From NCBI GenBank assembly GCA_016748015.1, contig JAAOMT010000671.1:89169-153168 (forward strand): DNA of 64,000 bases. Direction: 5' to 3'. This stretch comes from Geosiphon pyriformis. Its lineage: Eukaryota > Glomeromycota > Glomeromycetes > Archaeosporales > Geosiphonaceae. Below, one piece after another: positions 10,583-21,800 of the stretch. Below the pieces are notes generated by a model. It did not search any database and was not told the origin of the DNA. It saw only the letters and a program-made list of their open reading frames with translations. The stretch's first letter is position 1. Each line of letters starts with the position of its first letter. Position numbers and translations under genes: made by a program.

Positions 10583-13500
10583 TCAATGTCTGCGTTTCGA
10601 TCTATATTCTTCGTCGTCTCGTGGCACTGATTCTGCGCTGCGCTTCCGAGATCTGATGTTGTGACGATGTAGAAAGGATATATTGTTTATATGAGTTTTT
10701 TTCAATTATAGCAGTACAATGTGCTTTTGTGCAGGCAAGGGTTTGAAATAAAATTGGTCTGAAATACTTGGTCCCCTCTTGATCTATCAGGTAAAATGCT
10801 AGGACGTAATATGCTTTCTATTTGGGAAGTGAAATAAACGACTTACACGTCCCACCGATCTTCCTCTCGCGACGGCCGCGTAGAATAGCCCTATGCGTTA
10901 AAAGATTTTGCGGAATTAAATGTCATGCATTAAAAGTTCCTAGTTAATTGCGTCTACTTACTCTGCTGCCCTCTCGTTCCCGGTTATCATATCCAGCATA
11001 AGATCTCTCAACACCGCCACCACTACCACCTCTATTGTCAATTCGATCTCTTTCGTCCTCAGCTACGCCTACTCGATCTGATGTTCTACTATCCACTGAT
11101 GTGTCACGTCCTCCACGATGAATATCACCCGGTCCAGCAGTACCGCCTTGTCGGTATGGTGGTGGTCGCATGCGATGACCAAAAGGGGCATCAGGAGGTG
11201 GTGAATTTTCCCAGTCATGATAATCACTGCGATTCCCACCAGGGCCATGCATTGGTCCTGTTGGTGGTCGATTTGCAAAACCACTCGGTCGATACTGTGG
11301 CTGGTTACGATTTTCCATCTCCCACGCTAAAAAACCAATTTGTAAATTTTTAATGTTTTAAATTGAAAATCAAGGCTAAATTTTGCTTTGACTTTTGTAC
11401 TTACATGGTGGTTCTTCCATTGAAAAATATGGTCTGTTTTCATCCAGAAATTTTAATTTGGTCATCATATAGTACAAACACAGAACCGTAACTTTGAAAA
11501 TGATATCTACCTTTCTTCCATTTGCATTCCCCTTCCTCTACCCATCATCCCTCCTGGCATACCACTTGGCATCCCTGGTGGTATCCTGCCTGGCATCCCT
11601 GGCATACCTCCTGGAATTCCACCTCCCATGCCGCCCTGCATACCGGGTGGCATTCTTCCAGGCATTCCAGGCATCCCTCCATTACGCATCATCTGCCGCA
11701 TAGGCTGCCCTCCCCTAAATGAAGGGTCAAAACCCATAGGGCCAGTTGGGGGCATTTCAGGATTTCCCATGAAAAAAGGTGGGGGTCCTCCCATCGGACC
11801 TCCCATTTCCTAGAATGGATTGTTGTATTTAAATAAATAGAATAGAGAACAAAATAAAGCCAAATAATTAAATCCTACCGGCGGAGGTCCAAACATATGA
11901 ACTCCCATTGGGGGCCCTATTATGGTGATAAGCGTTTGAATATAGTCAAACATTAATTTAAATACTGAATAGAATGATTCGATAATATACCTGGAAAGTC
12001 TTGGGGATAACCATTTTCCTGTATTCCATATTCATCCCCTTGTCGACTATCTATCATTTGGGGCGGGGGGCTATATCATAACAAACATATTATATTAGTT
12101 GTGAAGTTGACTCAAATGAATAAATACAAAGCATGAAAAATAATAATCACATAGGCTCTAATTCCTCTAGAGCAGCTTCGCGTTCACTTGAAACTACCTG
12201 GATTACAGAATCATCATGATCTCTCCCACGACGACCTATTAACATTTCATGAATATAGGGGGAGTGAATAAAAAGCTTCAATCCATGTAAATAACCATAA
12301 GAAACCTACCACGACCACGGGTTTGAAACCGGGGATGTTCATTGCCTTGCTGGGGGGGACCCATTGAATGTATTTCTTGCGGTACCTCAGGTATGCTGTG
12401 TTCTGGCTGTTTTGATTCGAAAACCTGAAACATTTTAAACGAGAAATTAATTATGTTTATAAAGATAACTTAACAAAATATTGGTCGTTAAAGAATGCTT
12501 GTTACGTTGATTCTTTTTCGAAGATGATGTTCTTCACGCGTTTGCTTTTGTTTGGCACAATAAGCCCGCCATGTGTGCTCATTGAACCCGTAATTAAAAT
12601 AGTCAGTGATATCAGCCCCTGAAAAGGAAAGTTGTATATATTTAAAATAAGAAATTTTATGATAAAGAGTTAATCTGAATTACCAGGCTTTCGCCACGGT
12701 TTATCCTCAAATGAATCCAAGTCCACATCGTATAAACTTATTCCATCAATTTGGCCAACAGCATTGATATCTACAGCTGGCGCACGACTGGTGTTCGATG
12801 ACTGCAAACCATCTATATTGATGCATTACAAAGAAAGTAGACAAAAAATTAATAGTTGATGAAGAAAAGATTAAATTTGTCCAAAGTTTTACCGTGCCGG
12901 GAAATGCCCATTGGTTTGTTGAATTGATTAAGCTTTATATTTACTAAGGAAGATCTGGCCAAAAAATAACGATAAATTTCTACAAGATGAGCGAATAAAA
13001 AGCTTTTGTCCCGAGTTGTCACCTGGGACCGTTATCATGAGATTTTCCAGATTGAGGTTCCATTATAATTTCTATGTCCTACAGCAAGTTTTCAAGCAAT
13101 CTGGGGTTAAAAAAATCCTTTCTTACTCGTCTTATAAAAAATATATATTTAGTTACAGAATCATCTGTTTCTTCTTCCTCTAAAGGCTCCTCCTCCTCCT
13201 CCTCTTCCTCTTCTTCTTCTTGCATCTGAACATTTGTATCATAAGATGTCTCTTCTGGATCCTTCAGATTTATATCCATATCAGCCATCTCTTGATCCAG
13301 TCGCCTAACTGATGATAAATCTCCTTCTTTGTTTGTCTTTTGTTCACCGGGCAATTTTCTCTCAGTTAATTCATCACCATTAATTTCAGGACTCAAACCA
13401 TCCCCTTCATTGTCTATTCCCGTTTGGTTCTCATTATTTTCATAGGTATTATCTTGTCTAAAGAAAAGGTTTTAATCAAATATAATATTAAAAGATTCTT

Positions 13501-14535
13501 TATCATTTTACACTACCCATAAAAGGATATTACAAGACGTACATAGGATTATGATCCGATGTATTGTGTAGTTGAGATGATGACGCATCATAAGACGGTA
13601 TTTGAGAAGAAATGCTTTCATAAATGGATAATAGACAAAAATATGGAAGAGGTGAGAGTTGGGTAAAAAGTGAATGATTTACAGAATTTAGGTTTTTGTC
13701 AAGTATAAGAGTAGAGTTGAGCGAAACGAATTTATATACGCATTTTTTGTTGCATTATCATAAACACGTACTTTGATTCGCCCACGGGCCTGTCACCATA
13801 TAAATCAAAGGGGTCGTCGTCTGGTTTGTATAATGGGCATTTTTGTGTTGGATTTTCATTTGTTGCGAATTGCAAATTTCGATCAGTGAGAGGAAAACAA
13901 AGATGGCAAAATAATGTCGTAAAGATGAAAGAGTTCATATTGGGGAAAAAGGGGTAAAACTTTATTATATTTGTTGTGTGGTTGTCCGAAGACAAATTTA
14001 CAGATTGATGAATCTATTGAAATTATTTTTTTCTATTGAATGATCTGTTCCTACTGTTATTTATTCCCTACGGATAACTAGATCATAAAATGATACATAA
14101 CATATCGCCATACCTTCAACTTTTTCATCTTGTGTTGGCTGCGCCGGATCATATAAAGCACTGCCAGCTAATTTAGAGGAGAAAAAGACAAAAGATTAGT
14201 TGATTTCAAGGTGAAACTGACTATCTAAGCAGAAGACCAAGATCAAATTAAAAGAAAACTACACTGGTTCTTCTCATAATAGAAAAGAAGGGTATAGTTA
14301 TTGATAAGTAGAAATTTTACTAATATGAAACATTCAACCGCAACATAGGCTTCGGCCAAGTAAAGTCGGTATAAATATAAAAAGACATTGTAAAATACAC
14401 TAAGCATTTACCTTTTTCAAAGGTTGTTTCCGTGCCTAATTGCAAACCACCGCTTCCTGTGCTTTGCTCGTTGTTTCCATAAAGGAATTCATCATCGTCA
14501 TCGTAATCTAGAGTGGGGTTATTTATCTGGGTCAT
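10583..14535 (-). CDS. FIP1: FIP1-like pre-mRNA 3'-end processing factor
   Basis: Subunit of the cleavage and polyadenylation factor that bridges poly(A) polymerase to CPSF. About 15 short exons with GT-AG introns. The first exon is 14535-14412 and starts '[20 protein letters not shown]'; the last ends '[11 protein letters not shown]' with a TGA at 10585-10583. The N-terminus is acidic, with an 11-Glu run at about residues 180-190, followed by 'SDIEIIMEP', which is typical of the family. The diagnostic Fip1 motif is at about residues 274-305 ('FEDKPWRKP', then '[20 protein letters not shown]' in the next exon). The C-terminus is Gly/Met/Pro-rich (11806-11507, repeated GMPG/PPGM units) and then Arg/Asp/Glu-rich (11318-10944), resembling animal FIP1L1 rather than the short yeast Fip1. 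Internal exon ends were fitted by eye. Confidence 0.9.
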
Positions 14536-14559
14536 TCGAATCGCGGTAAACCTGTAAAA

Positions 14560-14918
14560 AGCAAAATGCGGAATTGAAAAACTGAACTGTTGGTTTCTAA
14601 AAAGTTACACAAACTCCAACTGTTATCAATTAAAATTTAGATTAACATTATCATAATATTTAATCAATAAAAAAATAATGTATAAATTATATTAAAACAA
14701 TAATATTTTTAATCAGATATTTTGAATTAAAAAGTAAAAAGTAAAAATTTTATCTTCTCTTTTCTAAAGATGGAAAAATATTATTTTTAATAAATAATAA
14801 AAACTTTTTTTGTAGATTTTATGTTTACAACCCAAATAATAAAATTTTTTAATAAAAAAACCTATAATTATAAAATAAAATAAAAATAATTTTTTTTTTA
14901 AATAGTATACTAAAAATA
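14560..14918. other. AT-rich spacer between FIP1 and the LINE 3' end
   Basis: The FIP1 promoter/5' UTR side (to about 14,620) grades into A/T-only sequence that meets the LINE poly(A) tail. No coding signal is visible; the ORF at 14,764-14,964 is low-complexity. Confidence 0.5.
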
Positions 14919-15058
14919 AATTTTTTTTTTTTTTTATTAAGTTTAATGAGTAAAGTCCAAACACAGCCTAGTGCTATACATCAAATAAATGATCTAAACT
15001 AGCTGTGAATCATGCTTTTTTTACATATGATCAGCCACTCAGGCCAATTAGGACAACA

Positions 15059-18000
15059 CTACACAGCTATATGAATTGACACTAAGTCATCAACATCTGA
15101 AAAAAATGAACAAAATTTACAAAAACCAAAACGCACTCCAAAGGCATCAGTGATTCTAAGCAGTTTCAAAACACCAATAGAGAGCCCTGAAGCCAAACCA
15201 AAAACTGAAATAGACACTAAACTGTCAAGAGGAATCAAACTATTTCTTTTCATATAGGCATGGTGCTTAGCATGAACCAACCAGATATCATCTCTAAAAG
15301 CCATACTAAGAAAGTGCACAAACTTAACAACCTCCATACCAGCAACTTTGGGATCATGGAAAATGGAAACAGCTTTGTGGAACCAACCATTAAAAACAAA
15401 ATCTTTAAAGAAAACCACAAACACAGAAGAACCAAAAGTACAGGAAGACAACAGCTGTAATACATTTGAAGAAAAATGAGTAAAGCCAAAAAGTGCCCTC
15501 CAAGTATCCACATGAGAGTCCAACAACTGATAACAAGCAGACTCATCAACCCTACAAGAAAATGCATGATCTGATACCTCCATATCACCATAATATAAGC
15601 ACAGTACACTGGGATAAAGTCTCCTATAGAAATGCTTTCGAATGGCAACAGGCAAGTGATAATGTAGAGCTTTCATAAAATATGTGCATGCATTAGTTGA
15701 GGATCGGCTGGTAAAACCAGCAGCCATGTGCAAATCAAGATGCCACACCAATGAGGAGTAAACCCAGTTAACATTGAACTGTAAACTATCCTTTAAGAAC
15801 TTTGAGCCAGAACTGACCTCCCAACGTGCATGACAAATGGACTGATAGATATCATGAACAAAATGTCTAGAGTTACCAGAAACTACACCATAATCAGCCA
15901 CAATAAAATGTTCATCCAAGCAAAAAGAAAGACACCAATTTGAAAGAGAGGCGGCACCAGCAATCATGTCAGCATGCTTATTCCCCAAAATACCAAAATG
16001 GCTCTTCACCTTGCACCAACTAACCTTTAAATTCTTATCATAAATGACATTAACAATATGTTGACGCTTAACTCAGTACTGATTACAAAAGTCAGGACAC
16101 ACCAAACCCAGTTCTGATCTGTAAGCATCCAAAGCAGATTGACTATCTGAAAAGAAATGAATAATATTAGATAATGGAGCACATTTCAGAGCCAATGCAA
16201 TGGCCTGCAATTCAGCCAGAATAGAAAACATCAAACCAAAAACACCAACACCCAAGCTTAAACCAATGTCCTTAAAAAAGGCAGCAGCACCAGCTTTACA
16301 GCTAGCAGTGCCTAGATTTTTTATGGACCCATCTGTGTATACAGACAAAACACTATTATCAACCCTCGAAAGCTGATCGCAAACAGACACGAAGTCATTA
16401 GACTCAAGAATGTCCAGAAAACTACTACCACATACAGCTAAGAGACGAGTCAGAAACAGAGATGCATCATTAAAAAATGCAGCAGACAATTTGAACCACT
16501 CTGGAACAGGGCCACGGGGGTCCAATCTCTTCCACTGTTTAAATGTGTACCAATCAAAAGTGGCATCATGACGATCATGAAGCTGATTCATGAATACAAT
16601 ACCATAATGCTAGAGAGAAAGGAGAAACTTGACAAATCTTGACTTATCCAAAACAACTGACATGGGCACTCTACCATGAAACCAGAAAGAATTGGCCAAG
16701 AAACCACTCAAAGATAAATTACAATCAAGAAGAATATGAACCATGCCTGCCAGAAAATTATTAGAGGTGCCAATATAAGTGTAAACAGAAAAGACCAAAG
16801 GATAAACAGAACACCAACATCAAACCTACAAGTCATGTGCCTGGTGAGAGAACAAGCAACCCAAAACTCTACCAGAGTTCACAAAGCTAACAAGTAATGC
16901 AACCTTACTTTTAGATTGAATCTGCAAAAAGAACTTTAGACCATAAAATAAAAAATAATGTATCATATTACTGGGGAAGTTGAGAGGCAGACCAGACTTA
17001 AGCTTCAAGCCTTTGCAAATAAGAGCATCTCATTTATTACACACACCAACAGAAACAAAGCTGAACTAAGTTTTATAACTGACAATAAGATGGAGAACTG
17101 CTGACACCAGATACAAGAACTGCTTATCCGACACAGCTTTTTTTAGAACCAAATTGGTAAAAAAATAAACATCTGAATGCATTTTAGCCAAACTAGGCTT
17201 TGAGAGACCCTCAGTCGAAAGAAAAATACCCAGATACTGATAAGACTCCCCTTTTTTGGTGATAGAGATGGGCAAATCATTGATAAAAAGAGAAGAATTG
17301 CTGATCTTGCTGTTGATGGGAATGGCCACTGTTTTATCATTATTAATAGAAATGTTATTGATCTGAAAAAATTCACTAGCAACATCAAGAATGTGTTGAG
17401 TAGCATTCCAACTGCTGCCAACCCAAATTGTATTATTGACAAAAGCACCAGCAGCAAAAAAAAAAGTAAGTCCAGCCTTGAAATCAGTGCAATTACTTTT
17501 GGAAATAAAATGAGAATCTAACCTATACTCATACACACTTTTCTGATGCTTGATTTTACATAACAAAGGATCATAAAATATGTACCACAGAAGGGGTGAA
17601 AAAACCTCTCTCTGGTCCAAATCATTATGTACCTGATATCCACCTGTCAAACCAAAATCTGTCATAATGCAATTGATACAATCTCTATAAATACTACCAA
17701 AAAAACAAATAAACTTGCTGCACATTTTAATTCTGATCAGACTCTTTTCGAGATGCTTCCAGTCAACTGAATTGTATGTTTTCTTTATATCTTGTAAAAT
17801 CAACCAAAGCTCTCAATTCTTCTCCAAAGCATCCTCAATGACTGAACCAATAGCAAAAATAGGAAACTGGGTCATTGTACCCTTCAAAACTGAAAAATTG
17901 TCTTTACGAAAAACATCAAAAGCACTGCATGCTAAAGAAATACTATCAGAGAAAATCTTGGAAAGAATTTTACAAGCTGTCTCAATTAAAGCAATAGGTC

Positions 18001-19747
18001 AAGTATTTGTAAGAACACTCTCCTATTTATATGGTTTGGGAATTATCGAGACCCAGGCCTCCTTCCAAGAGCCAGGCACAGATTTACCAGACAAACAAAA
18101 ATTCAAAAACACTAAAAACATATCCAGAACTGCTTTATCACAGTGTTTCCAAAGCTTATTTGAAATTCCTGAAAGACCAGTAGCCTTGCCATCAGGCAGA
18201 GAAGAAACCACCCCAAACAATTCCTCAAATTCAATTGAACTTATAACACCAGAAAAAACTTCATCAAAAACATACTCCAATAGCTGGTATTGGTGACACC
18301 AATCACCAGAGATATCATCTACTACCTGATGCTTTCTAGTTCAGCTCTTCATGATGACATCTACCTTAAACTTAACTAAATCGGGTTTCAGGATAAGTTC
18401 ATTACCAACAACTAAATGATTAAGCACCACTTTGCGAAATAGCCATTCCAGAACACTTCTAATTGTATAACTTTTATTTACTTCAAAGCTCTCCATCCTC
18501 TTATCTATGGCAGCTCTAATGGCTGCCTCCTTAGCCTGCAAAGATTCAGTAAGTTTGGATGCATGGTAAGCCTTCCTAGCACCAAAAAGAGCAGAACAAA
18601 CATAACCAGAATCTGCACCAGAATCCACAATAACCTAAACAGCCAAAGCCCTAACATTGTCCAGAAAAACCCAGCACTTCATAAGAGAATCAAAATTTGC
18701 AACACACCCTTCACGAAAAGTCTTAACAATTTTAGAAACCAAAAGCTCTAACTTATAATATCTAGAAGAGTCCTTGATAAAAACATCATTGAAGCTCTTG
18801 AACCATTTCTTCTTGAACACTTTATTAGCCAAGAGAATCACAATCTTGCGAACCACATCCCACATCGCATCCAAGTCTGAAAATCTCACAGAGGTAGCAA
18901 ACTTATTTGAGAACATCACAGCATTGGCTGATGTAGCAATTCCAAATTCTTTCCACTTAGTCTCAGTAGCACCTTTAAAATCAAACCTCCATCAATCTCT
19001 ATTTGCTTGTTTGCAAACAGAATTCAGCTGTATATTCAGAAGCCCATCCAAACCCACAGACACAAATATAGCCTGGTGGTCAATATCAAAAAATTTGCCA
19101 ACATCAAACACATTGTGACCCACCACAGCATTAGCCAAATTCAAAGAAATAAACAAAAAATTGATCATCTTGGCCACACCACAAGAGTTAGCCCATGTAA
19201 GCTCTTTTACATAAGAACATTCACTTAAGGAATTAACCAAACCAAGATCCAAACACTTTTTAAAACTGGCATTCTTATGAGAGCCATCTTCATTGAAATT
19301 GCCACCCAGAACAACAAAAGAGAACTTATTGATGGCCCTAGCAATCATAGAATTAACATTACCAGCTTGAAAGAACTGAACTACCAAAGAAGCACTAGCA
19401 TAGAACCCCAAAATAGAAACAGAAAGTTTATCCTTGAAGAGCAACTTGAGAGAGAGAAGCCAACCAGGCACTTCAGAAACCTTACACACATGCTTTGCCA
19501 AAGAAATGTCTATGATGATTACAACACCAGAACTCAGATGACCAGATTCCAAACCTGAAGTAAAAACCTGAACTTCATCAAACTTATTTATAATCCATGG
19601 ATGAATTTTACTCTTCAACTTAGTTTCAATAACAATAGAAATCAAATTGTTCATTTCTTTATGCCAATAAATTATATTATCCTGTTTTGCAAGATTGTTC
19701 ATGCTTCTAATATTGCACATGGTAATCTTCCAAACCAAGACATTCAT
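15059..19747 (-). pseudogene. LINE ORF2: endonuclease-RT-RNase H polyprotein, nonsense-ridden
   Basis: All open segments from 19,747 to 15,059 lie in one frame, interrupted only by stop codons. Endonuclease (19,747-19,000): 'GGNFNEDG' where GDFN is usual, and 'DHQAI' near the end. RT (about 18,280-16,900): 'LPDGKATGLSGISNKLW', 'DIKKTYNSVDW', and 'AFVNNTIWVGSS' where FVDD would be expected, so both catalytic Asp are Asn. RNase H (about 16,400-15,940): 'YTDGS', 'AELQAIALAL', 'FSDSQSALD', then 'SHFGILGNKHAD' where HSGxxGNExAD is usual. A C-terminal region follows to 15,059. Stops correspond to expected Arg, Gln or Trp codons (CGA to TGA at 18,994; TGG to TGA before the segment at 18,280). The element cannot make an active polyprotein. 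The expected residues are inferred from family motifs. Confidence 0.85.
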
Positions 19748-19782
19748 TGAGAAGTGGAGAAAGCTGACGAACCCAAACTTGA

Positions 19783-21709
19783 TTACAAATGGTCCAATTT
19801 TTCTAAAACAGACTCAACTGAAACTTCCAAAGCCACCATCTTGGATTCCAAACCACCAACTTTAGTGGTCAAAACCTTAGAACTGCTTGAACTTAAGTTG
19901 GCAGCTGCATTATTAACAACTGGAAAAAAGGGGGTGGAAACCATTGGCACACTATCTAAAACCATATCCAAATCCAGACCAGAGACCACAGAGACAGAAA
20001 CTACTGGAAGAGAAACATCAGATATGACTGCCAGAGACACCAATTCCATGGAACCCAATTTTTTTAATATACCAGAAACCTGGTCAGCCAAAAGTTCCAA
20101 AGAATGTTTCAAAGAAGCCAAATGACCATACAAGTCATGGTTATTAGGAGGAGCAGAACTAAATAGAAAGGTCTTAGCAACAAAGGGCAAACCAGCACTA
20201 TGATGAACCAAGAAAGCCACATGAGAAGAAGAACCACCAGCTACTTAAGCCCAAGTTTTGCCACCAAAGAAGACTGGATGGGCAATGGAAATCTGTTTCC
20301 TTTTATAAATACCCATCAAACGGACCTGATCTTAATTAGTTACCACTTGCTTCCCATGAATCCTAGAATTCCTGCCAATTGAACATACATCAGAAATATG
20401 ACCAAATTGTTTGCAACAAGCACAGCAGGCCAAAGAAAGGCCAGCCCAGCACAAATTTACACTCTTAAACACTGGAGTAGAACCAATAGCAGCCACTTTG
20501 GATGCTTCATCAACAAAACACACAATCGCACATTTATCATGCACATATGAACTGAGATTATGGCCAATGAAACAAGTCTTCTCACTATATGATTTCAACA
20601 AACCAGAAAAATCATGAGCTGTCATACCAACTAGAAAAGTGTAAAGCAATGCATGATGTAGATCTCTGAATACCCACGATTTCTTATCATCAATTGTCTT
20701 TGCCACACAAACAGAATCTTTTCCCATGAAAACAGACTATTTAGCCACAACCAAATCAGCTATCTCAGATGATTCAAACTCAACTAATGTTTTTTGCCAC
20801 AGGCCAATCAATTGTATCTTGATTGATACAATCTTGCCAAATTTGGAAAAAACAGATTACACAGCCGATTTGAGAAGATTAACCAGAATCTTCTTGATGA
20901 TAATTTTTTGATCCGAACATTTATTTACCTGTCTGACATCATTATTAATTAAAATTTTTTCACTGACCGCCAAATCCCTTGTCTTATTTAAACTTATTTC
21001 AGAAGTGAAAAAAGATCTGATGATCCCAGGAAATTTTGAGAAGGTAAAGCCTCCCCCCAAAACTATCAATTCAATAAAAGATTTTTTTGACTGCCATTAA
21101 CTTATCACTATTTGTTCTTTTAGGCACAACAGATAATTTAACATCCAATGTGAACAATTTGACTGGTTCAAAACTATGTTTCATCAGGACATGTGATCTG
21201 GTACTCGGTTCCTGATTAGAACCACCAAACTTGGAAGAAGAGAGCTCTAGAATATCGTCAACGTCACTTATATTATTAAAAGAAGACCTTTTCGGCAGTT
21301 GTCCTAGAACATATGTTTTCATCTTTGTCTTTTTTGAAGTCGTATTATCTACCATATCATTAGCTTCAAAATCATTGGAATCCACGAAACTTATTTCCTC
21401 TGCCACTATGTTGGTCATGTTTTCCAAGTTGAACACTCTACTAATACTAGCATCTTTGCTTTCCATCTCACTACTTTAAGACACCTTGCATTCCAAACTA
21501 CTAGTTTACAAAACATTGCCAAAAACAAGACCAGCTGACGAATCAACCACACCACCAGCTGTATTAGGATTCTTAGGTTTTTTGTATGAAAGACCATGAA
21601 AGTACACACTCTCAATGTGTGTTTTTTTTTTGTTACTATTAAACTGAGTCTCCAACCCAGCTGAAATGATACCAGAACTATCAACTAAGGAGTCTACCAG
21701 TTCTATCAC
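19783..21709 (-). pseudogene. LINE ORF1: CCHC nucleic-acid-binding protein, broken
   Basis: Minus-strand segments 21,709-21,506, 21,466-21,071, 21,069-20,857, 20,727-20,332 and 20,220-19,783 together read as one ORF1 protein with stops and at least one frameshift near 21,070. The middle contains an RRM-like stretch ('IFSKFGKI', about 20,850-20,820). At about 20,450-20,400 there is a CCHC zinc knuckle ('CACCKQFGHISDVC'). The C-terminus is Ser/Val/Leu-rich with a leucine-rich segment ('ASLKHSLELLADQVSGILKK') that probably forms a coiled coil. Such proteins coat LINE RNA. ORF2 starts about 35 bp after the end of ORF1. Confidence 0.75.
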
Positions 21710-21800
21710 AACAAAAGAAAAAAAGTCAGAAGAAATAACTAGAAAGAAAACAAGGAAAAAAGAGAAAAAGACTAATTAAACTTTGATAAAATTTTGCTCT

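Larger units (their letters stand above)
14921..21800 (-). mobile_element. LINE (non-LTR retrotransposon), near full-length, inactive
   Basis: A minus-strand element of about 6.9 kb with ORF1 (CCHC zinc knuckle), ORF2 (endonuclease, reverse transcriptase, RNase H) and a 3' poly(A) tail, seen as 15 T at 14,921-14,935. There are no LTRs. The apurinic-type endonuclease and the RNase H downstream of RT place it in the I/Jockey/Tad-like range of LINE clades. It belongs to a family I recall as abundant in Rhizophagus/Gigaspora genomes. Both flanks are A/T-only, so no target-site duplication can be called and the 5' boundary is approximate. Confidence 0.85.

Noticed and set aside
11494-11813. Plus-strand His/Trp/Ser- and Pro/Ile/Gly-rich ORFs
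   Set aside because: Shadows of the Gly/Met/Pro-rich exon of FIP1.
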